A DNA stretch of 64,000 bases from Micrococcales bacterium (GTDB taxonomy: Bacteria > Actinomycetota > Actinomycetes > Actinomycetales > CAWJMD01), in the NCBI GenBank assembly GCA_002748415.1, contig PDSI01000147.1, forward strand, positions 33,858-97,857, written 5' to 3'. The notes beneath the pieces are model-generated. The model saw only the letters and a list, made by a program, of their open reading frames with translations. It was not told where the DNA came from and ran no database searches. A program made the translations under genes and the position numbers. This document shows, piece after piece, positions 8,275 through 21,436 of the stretch (its first letter is position 1; each line of letters begins with the position of its first letter).

Positions 8275-9236
8275 AGCACCTGCTGTCCACCGGCGATCTC
8301 AGCCACCAGGAGGCGGTGCGCATCCTCGACACCGCGGAACACATGACCGGTACCCAGCGCCGGCAGATCAAGAAACTGCCCACCCTGCGCGGCATGACCG
8401 TGGTCAACCTGTTCTTCGAAGACTCCACCCGAACCCGCATCTCGTTCGAGGCGGCCGCAAAACGCCTGTCCGCGGACGTCATCAACTTTTCCGCCAGGGG
8501 ATCCAGCGTATCCAAGGGCGAGAGCCTGAAGGACACCGCACTGACACTGCAGGCCATGGGAGCGGACGCGGTGGTCATCCGGCACTCGGCCAGCGGCGCC
8601 CCGCACCGGTTGGCCAACTCCGCGTGGTCCGGCGGCAGCGTGCTCAATGCCGGCGACGGCGCCCATGAGCACCCCACCCAGGCGCTGCTGGACGCCTACA
8701 CCATGCGCAAGCACCTGGTGGCCGAGCCGGACGGTGCGGACCTGGCCGGCCTGCGGGTGGCCATCGTCGGCGACGTGCTGCACTCGCGGGTGGCCAGGTC
8801 CAACGTGCTGCTGCTGACGACGCTCGGCGCGCAGGTCACGCTGGTGGCCCCGCCGACGCTGCTCCCGGTCGGGGTGCACACCTGGCCCGCGGCGGTCAGC
8901 TACCACCTGGACGAGGCCATCGGCGACGTCGACGCGATCATGATGCTGCGCGTGCAGCGGGAACGGATGACCAGCGCCGGCGGCGGGTTCTTCCCCTCCC
9001 CGCACGAGTATTCGCTGCGCTACGGACTGGACGCCCGGCGGCTGGCCATGCTGCCGGAGCACGCGATCGTCATGCATCCGGGGCCGATGAACCGCGGCCT
9101 GGAGATCACCGCCCAAGCTGCCGACTGCGAACGGTCCACCGTCGTCGAGCAGGTCTCCAACGGTGTCGCCGTCCGGATGGCGGTGCTGTACCTGCTGCTG
9201 GCCGCCGACACCGCCGGCCCGACGGACAACACGTGA
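8271..9236 (+). CDS. pyrB: Aspartate carbamoyltransferase, catalytic chain
   Basis: Joins carbamoyl phosphate and aspartate, the first committed step of pyrimidine synthesis. The carbamoyl-phosphate loop STRTRISFE lies near residue 50, and [16 protein letters not shown] and [13 protein letters not shown] form the rest of the active site. At 321 residues it is of normal length. No regulatory PyrI chain is seen nearby. Translation is coupled to pyrR by a four-base overlap, and pyrC follows after 16 bases. Confidence 0.96.
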   Translation: MKHLLSTGDLSHQEAVRILDTAEHMTGTQRRQIKKLPTLRGMTVVNLFFEDSTRTRISFEAAAKRLSADVINFSARGSSVSKGESLKDTALTLQAMGADAVVIRHSASGAPHRLANSAWSGGSVLNAGDGAHEHPTQALLDAYTMRKHLVAEPDGADLAGLRVAIVGDVLHSRVARSNVLLLTTLGAQVTLVAPPTLLPVGVHTWPAAVSYHLDEAIGDVDAIMMLRVQRERMTSAGGGFFPSPHEYSLRYGLDARRLAMLPEHAIVMHPGPMNRGLEITAQAADCERSTVVEQVSNGVAVRMAVLYLLLAADTAGPTDNT

Positions 9237-9252
9237 ACCACAAGGAGAGCCC

Positions 9253-10563
9253 GTGAGCGACCAGCTCCTCATCCGCGGCGCCGCCCCACTGGGCGGACCG
9301 GCCCAGGACATCCTTCTCGGCGGTGGGCTGATCACCGAGGTCGGCACCGGCCTGTCGGCCGCCGGGGCGCGGGTGATCGACGCCGCCGGGCTGGTGGCGT
9401 TGCCCGGCCTGGTGGACCTGCACACCCACCTGCGCGAACCCGGCCGCGAGGACGCCGAGACCGTCGAGAGCGGTTCGCGGGCAGCGGCTGCCGGCGGGTT
9501 CGTGGCCGTGCACGCGATGGCGAACACCGACCCGGTGGCCGACACCGCGGGGGTGGTGGAGCAGGTGTGGCGGCTGGGCCGGCAGGCCGGCTGGGTCAAC
9601 GTCTGCCCGGTGGGCGCCGTCAGCGTGGGGCTGCAGGGAGAACGGCTTGCCGAGCTGGCGGCGATGGCGGCGTCGCGGGCCAGCGTGCGGGTGTTCAGCG
9701 ACGACGGCAAATGCGTCGCCGATTCGGTGCTGATGCGCCGGGCGCTGGAATACAGCAAGAGCATCGACGGGGTCATCGCCCAGCACGCGCAGGAACCACG
9801 GCTGACCGAGGGCGCCCAGATGCACGAGGGCGAGGTCTCCGGTGTGCTCGGGCTGACCGGGTGGCCCGCGGTGGCCGAGGAGTCGATCATCGCCCGCGAC
9901 GTGTTGCTGGCCGGGCACGTGGGGGCCAGGCTGCACGTGTGCCACGTGTCCACGGCCGGCTCGGTGGACATCATCCGGTGGGCCAAGTCCCGCGGCGTCG
10001 CAGTGACCGCCGAGGCCACTCCGCACCACCTGGCCTTGACACACGAGGAGGTGCGTGGCTACGACCCGGTGTTCAAGGTGAACCCGCCGCTACGCACACC
10101 GCAGGACACCATGGCCCTGCGCGCCGGGCTCGCCGACGGCACCATCGACGTCGTCGGTACCGACCATGCTCCCCACCCGGTAGAGGTCAAGGATTGCGAG
10201 TGGTCGGAGGCCGCCGTCGGCATGACCGGGCTGGAGACGGCGCTGTCGGTGGTCCAGGAAACCATGGTGGACTCGGGCCTGATGGGCTGGGACCGGGTCG
10301 CGCAGGTGCTCTCGGCGGCCCCGGCCAGGATCGGGCGGCTGAGCGATCATCCGGGCACCATCGAGGCCGGTGCCCCCGCCCACCTGACCCTGGTCGACCC
10401 CGCCGCCCGCCGCCTCGTCCAGGAGCACGGGCAGCACAGCATGAGCGCCAACAACCCGTTCCGCGGCAGGCACCTGCCGGGCCGGGTCGTGGCCACCATC
10501 TGGGCCGGGCACCCCACGGTGCTCGACGGCACGCTCACCGAACCCCGCGAGCTGGTCACGTGA
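9253..10563 (+). CDS. pyrC: Dihydroorotase
   Basis: Zinc amidohydrolase that closes carbamoyl aspartate to dihydroorotate. The metal motif [10 protein letters not shown] is near residue 57, followed by the conserved [15 protein letters not shown] and, near the end of the barrel, GTDHAPH with the catalytic aspartate. The GTG at 9253 is five bases after AAGGAG (9242-9247), so the protein has 436 residues. A longer in-frame extension to 9163 overlaps pyrB and is not supported. It lies between pyrB and carA in the pyrimidine operon. Confidence 0.96.
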   Translation: MSDQLLIRGAAPLGGPAQDILLGGGLITEVGTGLSAAGARVIDAAGLVALPGLVDLHTHLREPGREDAETVESGSRAAAAGGFVAVHAMANTDPVADTAGVVEQVWRLGRQAGWVNVCPVGAVSVGLQGERLAELAAMAASRASVRVFSDDGKCVADSVLMRRALEYSKSIDGVIAQHAQEPRLTEGAQMHEGEVSGVLGLTGWPAVAEESIIARDVLLAGHVGARLHVCHVSTAGSVDIIRWAKSRGVAVTAEATPHHLALTHEEVRGYDPVFKVNPPLRTPQDTMALRAGLADGTIDVVGTDHAPHPVEVKDCEWSEAAVGMTGLETALSVVQETMVDSGLMGWDRVAQVLSAAPARIGRLSDHPGTIEAGAPAHLTLVDPAARRLVQEHGQHSMSANNPFRGRHLPGRVVATIWAGHPTVLDGTLTEPRELVT

Positions 10564-10609
10564 ACCCCGCACAGCCAACCCGCTGCCGCGCAGATCAGGA
10601 GGCACAGGC

Positions 10610-11837
10610 ATGACGGTAAACCCCCCGGTCATCGACGGGCCGTCCGGGCCGGCGGCCGGACCGGCGTCCGAACTGCCCGCCGTCCTGGTGCTCGAGGACG
10701 GGCGGACGTTCGCCGGGCGGGCCTACGGTGCCCTCGGCCGCACTCTGGGAGAAGCCGTCTTCTGCACCGCCATGACCGGATACCAAGAAACCCTGACCGA
10801 CCCGTCCTACCACCGGCAGGTGGTGATCATGACCGCGCCGCACATCGGCAACACCGGATGGAACGACGAGGACGACGAGTCGGGCCGCATCTGGGCCGCC
10901 GGGCTCGTCGTGCGAGAACCGGCCCGGCAGGTCTCCAGCTGGCGCGCCCGGCGCAGCCTGCACGAGGAACTGGCCGCGCAAGGCATCGTCGGCATCGCCG
11001 GGGTCGACACCAGGGCGCTGACCCGCCACCTGCGCGACAAGGGAGCCATGCGGTGCGGCATCTTCTCCGCTGCCGCGCTGCACACCACCACGAACGGCAC
11101 GCCCGCCCGCCCACTGGCCACCGCGGAATTGCTGGCCGACGTGCTGGCCGCACCGCCGATGGCAGGCGCCGCCCTGGCCCAACAGGTCAGCGCCGAGCAG
11201 CCGTACGTGGTCGAGCCGCACGGCGACCACCGGTTCACGGTGGCCGCGATCGACCTGGGCATCAAGTCGATGACCCCGCACCGGATGGCCGAGCGGGGCA
11301 TGCGGGTGCACGTGCTGCCCGCAGCCGCCACGATCGAGCAGATCGAGCAACTGAACCCGGACGGGGTGTTCTTCTCCAACGGGCCCGGCGACCCGGCCAC
11401 CATGACCGATGCCGTGGAGTTGCTGCGTCAGCTGCTGCACCGCCGGATCCCGCTCTTCGGTATCTGCTTCGGCAATCAGTTGCTCGGCCGGGCGCTCGGG
11501 CTGGACACCTACAAACTGCCGTTCGGGCACCGGGGCATCAACCAGCCGGTGCTGGACAAGGCCACCGGAAAGGTCGAGATCACCTCGCAGAACCACGGTT
11601 TCGCCATTCGCTGGCCAGCGCAGCCGGTGCGCACCGCCGGCCCGCAAGACACCGAGTTCGGCCGCGTGCAGGCCAGTCACGTGAGCCTCAACGACGACGT
11701 GGTGGAGGGACTGACCTGCCTGGACGTGCCCGCCTTCAGCGTCCAATACCACCCGGAGGCAGCAGCCGGCCCGCACGACTCCGCCTACCTGTTCGACCGG
11801 TTCGCCGACCTGATGACCACCCACTCGAAGGACCACC

Positions 11838-11851
<14 letters not shown>
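10610..11851 (+). CDS. carA: Carbamoyl-phosphate synthase small (glutaminase) subunit
   Basis: Hydrolyses glutamine and channels ammonia to CarB for carbamoyl phosphate used by pyrimidine and arginine synthesis. The N-terminal CPSase domain is followed by a class I glutamine amidotransferase domain with the nucleophile in [11 protein letters not shown] and the His-Glu pair in [10 protein letters not shown]. At 413 residues it is slightly longer than usual because of a Pro/Gly/Ala-rich N-terminus of about 25 residues. A clear AGGAGG precedes the ATG. It overlaps carB by 14 bases. Confidence 0.96.
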
Positions 11852-15148
<3,297 letters not shown>

Positions 15149-15152
<4 letters not shown>

Positions 15153-16363
15153 CCGGCCGGCACACCGCTGGACGAGTGAGCCTGCGCCGGCCCTCGATAT
15201 ACCCGTGGCTGTTCCGGCACGTGGTCACCAGGGTCGATGCCGAAACGGCGCACCAGGCAACGTTGCGGGCGCTCGTTCTGGACCAGGCAGCCCGGCAGGC
15301 GGCGTGGTCCAAGGCGGGCGCTGGCCTGGCCGGGACGACGCTGAACTCGGCCGCCGGTGTCGCCAGCGCCGGTATCCCGGCCGCCCTGGGTCAGCAACTG
15401 TGGGGCCGCGACTGCGCCAGCCCGCTGGGGCTGGCCGCCGGCTTCGACAAGAACGGCCGGGCGATCGACGCGCTGGCCGGATTCGGCTTCGGTGCGGTAG
15501 AGATCGGAACCGTCACCGGACAGGCTCAGCCCGGCAATCCCCGTCCCCGGCTGTTCCGGCTACCTGCCGAGGGGGGGATCATCAACCGGATGGGGTTCAA
15601 CAACGACGGCTCCCGGGCGGTCGCCGACACCCTCGCGCACCGGGCGGCCGCGCTCGGCGCCGCGCCGGCCTGGAACCGCCCGCCATTGCTGGGCATCAAC
15701 ATCGGCAAAACGAAATCCGTCGCGCCCCAGGACGCGGCCGAGGACTATGCGTTGTCCGCCCGCCGGCTGGCCAGGTACGCGGACTACCTGGTCGTCAACG
15801 TCAGCTCGCCGAACACCCCAGGGCTACGGGACCTGCAGGCCACCGACCAGCTGCACCCCATCCTGGCGGCGGTGCAGGCCGCAGTCGAGCAATCCGGTCG
15901 CCCGGTTCCGTTGTGCGTCAAGATCTCTCCCGACCTGGCCGACGCCGACATCGAAGCGGTGGCCGACCTGGCCGTCAGGCTCGGCCTGTCCGGGATCATC
16001 GCCACCAACACCACGGTGCGCCGCGACGGGCTGCGCACCCCGCCCGAGCGGGTCACGGCGATGGGCGACGGCGGGTTGTCCGGCCCAGCCCTGGCCGAGC
16101 GATCCCGGCAGGTGCTGCGCCTGTTGCGCAACGTCACCGGCGACCGGCTGGTCCTCATCAGCGCCGGAGGAGTGCGCACCGCGGCCGACGTCTGGCACCG
16201 AATGTGCTTGGGCGCCAGCCTCGTCCAGGCATACACCGCCGTGATCTACGGTGGGCCGGCGTGGCCGGCCCGGATCAACCGGGACCTCGCCGCCCGGGTA
16301 GCCGCCGAGGGCCTGACCTCGATCCAGGAGATCGTCGGTTCAGCGCACCGGACGGGAGCCTGA
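15149..16363 (+). CDS. pyrD: Dihydroorotate dehydrogenase (quinone), class 2
   Basis: Membrane-associated FMN enzyme that oxidises dihydroorotate to orotate with quinone. The N-terminal amphipathic region [20 protein letters not shown] and the serine-base motif [17 protein letters not shown] identify class 2. The FMN-binding segments [13 protein letters not shown] and [14 protein letters not shown] are present. The GTG at 15149 overlaps the carB stop; GTG 15176 is an alternative closer to the usual length. It contains the usual RMGFNN motif. It is part of the pyr operon. Confidence 0.95.
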
Positions 16364-16409
16364 TGAGAACCGGGAGCCCGATGAGCACACTGATCACCGG
16401 TCGTCGCAG

Positions 16410-17297
16410 ATGAACCAGTCCGCCGGTCCGAGACCCGCACCGTTCGGCGCCCGGCTGCGTGCAGCCATGGACACCCGCGGGCCGTTGTGTGTGGGCATCG
16501 ACCCGCATCCGCACCTGTTGGCCGCCTGGAACCTGCCCGACACGGCCGCCGGCCTGGCCCGGTTCTGCCGGACCGCGGTGGAGGCGCTGGCCGGGCGGGT
16601 GGCGATCGTCAAACCGCAGTCGGCGCTGTTCGAACGGCACGGCAGCGCCGGCATCGCGGTTCTCGAAGAACTGCTGGCCGGGTTGCGTGAGCGCGCGACA
16701 CTGAGCCTGCTGGACGCCAAGCGCGGCGACATCGGATCGACGATGGCCGCCTACGCGGACGCCTACACCAGGGCTGATTCGCCACTGCGTGCCGACGCCC
16801 TGACCGCCTCGCCGTATCTGGGCTTCGAGTCGCTGCGCCCCCTGCTGGACGCGGCCCGGGCCGCGGGCACCGGGGTGTTCGTGCTGGGGCTGACCTCCAA
16901 CCCGGAGGGCGCCGCCGTTCAGCATGCCCGCGACCGTGCCGGGCGGGCGGTGGCCGCGACGATCGCCGATCATGTCCGCGCGGACAACGCGGGGGACCGG
17001 CCACTCGGTTCGGTGGGGCTGGTCGTCGGCGCCACCGTGGGAGCGGCCGCGGCCGACCTGGGCATCGACCTGGCCGCCACGAACGCACCGCTGCTGTGCC
17101 CCGGGATCGGAGCCCAGGGTGGAGACCCGGCCGGGCTCGGTGCGGTGTTCGGCCCGGCCATCGGCAATGTGCTGCCCTCGGCCAGCCGCGAGGTGCTGGC
17201 CGCCGGACCGCACGCCCACCGGCTGGCCCAGGCTGCGGACCGGCTGACCGAGCAGTGCCGGCGCGCCGTCACTCCACCCGCCGATGGCGCTGAGTGA
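16410..17297 (+). CDS. pyrF: Orotidine 5'-phosphate decarboxylase, type 2
   Basis: Decarboxylates OMP to UMP, the last step of UMP synthesis. The type 2 (mycobacterial-like) active-site motif LLDAKRGDIGSTMAAYA supplies the Lys-Asp pair, and LCVGIDPHPHLL begins the barrel. At 295 residues it has normal length for type 2. No strong ribosome-binding site is seen before ATG 16410. It ends the pyr run; a lower-GC gap of about 200 bases separates it from mihF. Confidence 0.93.
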   Translation: MNQSAGPRPAPFGARLRAAMDTRGPLCVGIDPHPHLLAAWNLPDTAAGLARFCRTAVEALAGRVAIVKPQSALFERHGSAGIAVLEELLAGLRERATLSLLDAKRGDIGSTMAAYADAYTRADSPLRADALTASPYLGFESLRPLLDAARAAGTGVFVLGLTSNPEGAAVQHARDRAGRAVAATIADHVRADNAGDRPLGSVGLVVGATVGAAAADLGIDLAATNAPLLCPGIGAQGGDPAGLGAVFGPAIGNVLPSASREVLAAGPHAHRLAQAADRLTEQCRRAVTPPADGAE

Positions 17298-17318
17298 CAA
17301 ACACCTATGGATCTGTGA

Positions 17319-17398
17319 GGCAAACGGCGCTGCGTAACAAGAGGTAACGTACCGTCTCGTTTGCCCGGCGTGTCACGACCCTGCATTGCCAGAATGCA
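17319..17398. promoter_or_regulatory. Two inverted repeats in the gap before mihF
   Basis: GGCAAACG (17319-17326) is repeated as its reverse complement CGTTTGCC (17358-17365). Further on, TGCATT and AATGCA (17382-17398) form a perfect six-base inverted repeat around GCCAG. The gap has lower GC than its surroundings and lies upstream of the mihF promoter candidate. Neither repeat is followed by a T tract, so they look more like operators than terminators. The binding protein is unknown. Confidence 0.35.
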
Positions 17399-17441
17399 AC
17401 GTAATCGCTACTTTTCCACCTTGACGTTGCCAAGTAAAACG

Positions 17442-17469
17442 TTGAGCCTGCATGTTGGCGCAGTAGGCT
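17442..17469 (+). promoter_or_regulatory. Candidate mihF promoter
   Basis: TTGAGC (17442-17447), a 16-base spacer and TAGGCT (17464-17469) fit the housekeeping sigma pattern. Transcription would start near 17476, leaving a 25-base leader with AGGGGGA before the GTG. Confidence 0.45.
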
Positions 17470-17500
17470 CAGCCACCTCACGATCAGGGGGAGCACCCGC

Positions 17501-17815
17501 GTGGCACTGCCGCCCATGACTGCCGAGATGCGAGCTGAGGCCATGGCTGCCGCAGCCCAAGCCCGCCGCGAGCGCGCGGAGGTCCGAAACCGGCTCAAGT
17601 ACGGACAAGGCACCTTGGCCGAGGCCATCGACCTCGGCCGAGAACGCGAAACCATCGGCAAGATGAAGGTCAGCGCCCTGCTGGAATCACTGCCTGGGGT
17701 CGGCAAGGTCAAGGCGGCCAGCATCATGGAGGAGATCGGCATCGCGCCCTCGCGCCGGGTGCGCGGGCTGGGCGCCCAGCAGATCCGTGCTTTGACCGAG
17801 CGCTTCGACCAATAG
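17501..17815 (+). CDS. mihF: Actinobacterial integration host factor
   Basis: A small nucleoid-associated DNA-binding protein (mIHF/sIHF family) that is unrelated to the enterobacterial IHF heterodimer. In Mycobacterium it is essential. The N-terminal long helix [20 protein letters not shown] is followed by the helix-two-turn-helix [20 protein letters not shown] and the [15 protein letters not shown]-terminus typical of the family. The GTG at 17501 is eight bases after AGGGGGA. At 104 residues it matches family length. It always lies before gmk in actinobacteria, as here. Confidence 0.95.
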   Translation: MALPPMTAEMRAEAMAAAAQARRERAEVRNRLKYGQGTLAEAIDLGRERETIGKMKVSALLESLPGVGKVKAASIMEEIGIAPSRRVRGLGAQQIRALTERFDQ

Positions 17816-17818
17816 CAT
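17792..17818 (+). promoter_or_regulatory. Candidate leaderless promoter of gmk
   Basis: TAGCAT (17813-17818) lies exactly seven bases before the gmk ATG, with TTGACC (17792-17797) fifteen bases further upstream, inside the 3' end of mihF. Transcription would begin at or next to the start codon. No Shine-Dalgarno sequence is present before gmk, which fits. Confidence 0.45.
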
Positions 17819-17825
17819 TCGGGGT

Positions 17826-18431
17826 ATGACGCGCCCTTCCCGGCTCACCGTCCTGGCCGGCCCCACCGCTGTCGGCAAAGGGACTGTCTCGGCGGACGTC
17901 CGGCAGCGATACCCCCAGGTGTGGCTGTCCGTCTCGGCCACCACCAGGCCGCCCCGTCCCGGCGAACGGGACGGGCAGGACTACTGTTTCGTCGACGACC
18001 CGCAGTTCGACCGGATGATCGAGCGCGGTGAGTTGTTGGAGTGGGCGCAGGTGCACGGCCGGCACCGCTACGGCACGCCCGCCGGCCCGGTCCGGCAGCG
18101 GCTCGCCGCCGGCCAGCCGGTGTTGTTGGAGATCGACCTGGCCGGGGCGCGTCAGGTCAAGGCCCGGCTGCCGGAGGCGATGCTGGTGTTCCTGGCCCCG
18201 CCCTCGTTGCCGGAACTGCTCAGCCGGTTGCGCGGTCGCGGCACGGAGACCGAAGAGGAGCAGCGCCGCCGGCTGCGGACCGCGCAGGTCGAGCTGGCCG
18301 CGGAAGCGGAGTTCGACCACACGGTGGTCAATCACACGGTTCGGCAGGCCAGCGACGATCTTGTATCCTTGATGGGATTGTGCCCGCACGACGGCGATCA
18401 GGCTGCGGCGGCACCGTACCGTCAGATATAG
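17826..18431 (+). CDS. gmk: Guanylate kinase
   Basis: Phosphorylates GMP to GDP. The P-loop reads [10 protein letters not shown], the actinobacterial variant of GxxGxGKS/T. The GMP-binding region [21 protein letters not shown] is present, with the conserved Ser, Arg and Tyr residues, as is the lid segment [17 protein letters not shown]. At 201 residues the length is normal. The start ATG 17826 lacks a ribosome-binding site but sits seven bases after a -10-like hexamer. rpoZ follows, as usual in actinobacteria. Confidence 0.95.
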   Translation: MTRPSRLTVLAGPTAVGKGTVSADVRQRYPQVWLSVSATTRPPRPGERDGQDYCFVDDPQFDRMIERGELLEWAQVHGRHRYGTPAGPVRQRLAAGQPVLLEIDLAGARQVKARLPEAMLVFLAPPSLPELLSRLRGRGTETEEEQRRRLRTAQVELAAEAEFDHTVVNHTVRQASDDLVSLMGLCPHDGDQAAAAPYRQI

Positions 18432-18488
18432 CCACCGCCCCCTGCACGCGTGCGAGGGAATGACGCGGTTGGGTGGAAGGGACAACGC

Positions 18489-18803
18489 GTGACCTCGAAC
18501 AGGGCCATCCCGGAGGGCATCACCAACCCGCCGATCGACGATCTGCTGAAGACGACCGAGTCCAAGTACGCGCTGGTCATCCACGGCGCCAAACGAGCCC
18601 GGCAGATCAACGCCTACTACGCTCAGCTCGGTGAGGGCCTGCTGGAGTATGTCGGCCCACTGGTGGAGACCCACGTGCAGGAGAAAGCGCTCAGCATCGC
18701 CCTGCGCGAGATCAACGACGGGCTGCTCAGCGTCACCCCGGCGGATGCTGCGCCCAAGGCCACGCTGGCCGAGCTCGACGCCCAGATGGTCACCCGGGAC
18801 TGA
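18489..18803 (+). CDS. rpoZ: RNA polymerase omega subunit
   Basis: Stabilises the beta-prime subunit of RNA polymerase. The conserved [20 protein letters not shown] and [15 protein letters not shown] segments are diagnostic. I chose GTG 18489 (104 residues) because GGAAGGGA at 18474-18481 is correctly spaced; the GTG at 18450 would overlap a region with no conservation. It lies between gmk and coaBC in the standard order. Confidence 0.95.
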   Translation: MTSNRAIPEGITNPPIDDLLKTTESKYALVIHGAKRARQINAYYAQLGEGLLEYVGPLVETHVQEKALSIALREINDGLLSVTPADAAPKATLAELDAQMVTRD

Positions 18804-18849
18804 CCACTCGACCGGCCCGGGCCAGCCGCCACCGTCTGCGGGACTGCCG

Positions 18850-20097
18850 ATGAACACCCAGCGCCGCGTCGTGCTCGGCGTGGGCGGCGGCATCGCCGCC
18901 TACAAGGCGTGCCTGCTACTGCGGTTGTTCACCGAGGCGGGCCACGACGTGCGGGTGATCCCGACCGACGCGGCGCTGCGCTTCGTGAGCGCCCCTACCT
19001 GGGAGGCACTGTCCGGGCACCCGGCCACCGCGTCGGTGTTCGAGGACGTCCCCGGCGTGGCGCACGTGCGGCTGGGGCGCGACGCCGAGCTGGTGGTGGT
19101 GGCTCCGGCCACCGCCGACCTGCTGGCCAAGGCCGCGCACGGACTGGCCGACGACTTGCTCACCAATACGCTGCTGACCGCCCGCTGCCCGGTGTTGCTG
19201 GCCCCGGCGATGCACACCGAGATGTGGCTGCACCCGGCCACGCAGGCCAACGTCGCCACCCTGCGGGCCCGCGGGTTGCACGTTCCCGACCCGGCGGACG
19301 GCAGGTTGACCGGCGCCGACACCGGCCCCGGCCGGCTGGCCGAACCGCAGCAGATCTACGATGCGGCGCTGGCGCTGCTGGCGGCCCCCCCGGTGGGCGG
19401 GCAACCGGACGGATCGCTGGCCGGGGTGCGCATCGTCGTCACCGCGGGCGGCACCCGCGAGCCGCTGGACCCGGTGCGGTTCCTGGGCAACTCCTCCTCC
19501 GGGCGGCAGGGCTACGCGATCGCGGCCGCGGCCGCCCGCCACGGCGCTCAGGTCACGCTGATCTCGGCGAACGCGTCCCGCCTGCACGGTGGGTCATTGC
19601 CGGACCCGCCCGGTGTCCGGATGCGTCACGTCAGCACCACCGAGCAACTGCGCGAGGCCACCCTGGCCGAGGCGGCCCAGGCGCGGGTCGTCGTCATGGC
19701 CGCCGCCGTTGCCGACTACCGCCCAGCCCAGGTGGCCGAGCACAAGATCAAGAAGACCGGCACCGGGGACCGGATGGTCCTGCAGCTGGAGACCACCCCC
19801 GACATCCTGCGCGAACTCGCCGGGCCGGCCAGGCTGCCGGGCCAGTTCGTCGTCGGGTTCGCGGCCGAGACCGGCGACGAGCACGCGGGTGTCGAAGAAC
19901 ACGGCCGGGCCAAACTCGCGCGCAAGGGCTGCGACATGCTGGTGGTCAACGACGTCAGCGCCGGTAAGGTGTTCGGCCGCCCGGACAACGCGGTCACCAT
20001 CCTGCACGCGGACGGCACCAGTCGTCAGGTGCCGCAGGCGGCCAAGGAGGACATCGCCGTTGTCATCTGCGCGGAGATCGCGCGGCGGCTGTCCTAG
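18850..20097 (+). CDS. coaBC: Bifunctional phosphopantothenoylcysteine decarboxylase / phosphopantothenate-cysteine ligase
   Basis: Two steps of coenzyme A synthesis. The N-terminal CoaC flavoprotein domain (about residues 1-180) begins with VVLGVGGGIAAYKA, has the catalytic His region in VAHVRLGRDAELVVVAPATA and the substrate clamp PAMHTEMW, the actinobacterial form of PAMNxxM. The C-terminal CoaB domain begins at VRIVVTAGGTREPLDPVRF and contains NSSSGRQGYAIA. ATG 18850 gives 415 residues; longer in-frame extensions overlap rpoZ and are not conserved. Confidence 0.95.
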   Translation: MNTQRRVVLGVGGGIAAYKACLLLRLFTEAGHDVRVIPTDAALRFVSAPTWEALSGHPATASVFEDVPGVAHVRLGRDAELVVVAPATADLLAKAAHGLADDLLTNTLLTARCPVLLAPAMHTEMWLHPATQANVATLRARGLHVPDPADGRLTGADTGPGRLAEPQQIYDAALALLAAPPVGGQPDGSLAGVRIVVTAGGTREPLDPVRFLGNSSSGRQGYAIAAAAARHGAQVTLISANASRLHGGSLPDPPGVRMRHVSTTEQLREATLAEAAQARVVVMAAAVADYRPAQVAEHKIKKTGTGDRMVLQLETTPDILRELAGPARLPGQFVVGFAAETGDEHAGVEEHGRAKLARKGCDMLVVNDVSAGKVFGRPDNAVTILHADGTSRQVPQAAKEDIAVVICAEIARRLS

Positions 20098-20113
20098 GTT
20101 CCCCGGTGGTTCG

Positions 20114-20144
20114 TTGCACCGCCGTCGGTGGGACTCGCTAGGCT
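20114..20144 (+). promoter_or_regulatory. Candidate metK promoter
   Basis: TTGCAC (20114-20119) and TAGGCT (20139-20144) are separated by 19 bases in the 112-base gap after coaBC. Transcription would start near 20151, leaving a leader of about 60 bases with GAGGGA before the GTG start. I see no SAM riboswitch structure in it. Confidence 0.45.
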
Positions 20145-20209
20145 GACTCGAGTTCATGTGCACATCACCCGTTCACCCGTCAGCACCCGATCAACCACGA
20201 GGGAGTTCT

Positions 20210-21412
20210 GTGTCCACCTCAGACCTGCGCCTGTTCACCTCGGAATCCGTCACCGAGGGACACCCGGACAAGATCTGCGACCAGATCAGCGACGCCATCC
20301 TCGACGACATGCTCAGCCAGGATGCCGAGAGCCGGGTCGCGGTCGAGACCATGGTCACCACCGGCCTGGTGCACGTGGCCGGAGAGGTCCGCACCAGCGG
20401 CTACTCCGATATCCCCGCACTGGTCCGGGAGACCGTCCTGCGCGTCGGGTACGACTCCTCGGTCAAAGGTTTCGACGGCAAGAGTTGCGGTGTGGAGGTG
20501 TCCATCGGCGCGCAGTCCCCGGACATCGCCCAGGGCGTCGAGAAGGCGTACGAGGCCCGGGTCGAGAACGGCGCGGACCCGCTGGACCTGCAGGGTGCCG
20601 GCGACCAGGGCCTCATGTTCGGCTACGCCTGCACCGACACTGCCGAGTTGATGCCGCTGCCCATCTGGCTGGCGCACCGGATGGCGGAGCGGCTGACGGC
20701 GGTGCGAAAGTCGAACGTGCTGCCGTACTTGCGCCCGGACGGCAAGACCCAGGTCACCATCGGCTACGACGGTGCCAAGCCGGTCACCATCGACACCGTG
20801 GTGTTGTCCACCCAGCACGCCGGCGACATCAACCTGGACACCATGCTGGCTCCGGACGTGCGCCGGCACGTCATTCAACCGGTGCTGGAATCGGTTGACC
20901 TGGATACCTCGAACACGCGGCTGCTGATCAACCCGACCGGCCGGTTCGAGGTCGGCGGGCCGATGGGCGACGCCGGGGTGACCGGGCGCAAGATCATCGT
21001 CGACACCTACGGCGGCATGGCCCGGCACGGCGGCGGCGCGTTCTCCGGCAAGGACCCGTCCAAGGTGGACCGCTCGGCCGCCTACGCGACCCGGTGGGCG
21101 GCCAAGAACATCGTCGCCGCGCAGCTGGCCACCCAGGCCGAGGTGCAGGTTGCCTACGCGATCGGCAAGGCTCAGCCGGTCGGCCTGTACGTGGAGTGCT
21201 TCGGCACCGAAACCGTTCCGCTGGAACGCATCTCCGCGGCTGTGCGGGAGGTTTTCGATCTGCGCCCGCAGGCTATCGTGCGTGATTTGGACCTGCTCAA
21301 GCCCAAGTACCAGCAGACCGCCGCGTACGGCCACTTCGGCCGCGAGATCGAAGGCTTCACCTGGGAACGCGTCGACCGGGTCGCCGACCTGCAGGCAGCG
21401 GTGGGCGTGTAG
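20210..21412 (+). CDS. metK: S-adenosylmethionine synthetase
   Basis: Makes S-adenosylmethionine from methionine and ATP. Family signatures [12 protein letters not shown] and [20 protein letters not shown] are present, and the N-terminus [20 protein letters not shown] is typical. GTG 20210 (400 residues) is preceded by GAGGGA with a five-base gap, which is why I prefer it to the upstream in-frame ATG at 20156. It is followed by priA, the usual actinobacterial neighbour. Confidence 0.97.
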   Translation: MSTSDLRLFTSESVTEGHPDKICDQISDAILDDMLSQDAESRVAVETMVTTGLVHVAGEVRTSGYSDIPALVRETVLRVGYDSSVKGFDGKSCGVEVSIGAQSPDIAQGVEKAYEARVENGADPLDLQGAGDQGLMFGYACTDTAELMPLPIWLAHRMAERLTAVRKSNVLPYLRPDGKTQVTIGYDGAKPVTIDTVVLSTQHAGDINLDTMLAPDVRRHVIQPVLESVDLDTSNTRLLINPTGRFEVGGPMGDAGVTGRKIIVDTYGGMARHGGGAFSGKDPSKVDRSAAYATRWAAKNIVAAQLATQAEVQVAYAIGKAQPVGLYVECFGTETVPLERISAAVREVFDLRPQAIVRDLDLLKPKYQQTAAYGHFGREIEGFTWERVDRVADLQAAVGV

Positions 21413-21436
21413 CCGGGACGCACGATCGCCGACGAG

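Noticed and set aside
18631..18849. Long N-terminal extension of coaBC
   Set aside because: It overlaps rpoZ in another frame and the CoaC domain starts right after ATG 18850.
20145..20209. SAM riboswitch before metK
   Set aside because: The leader is only about 60 bases and shows none of the conserved SAM aptamer segments.
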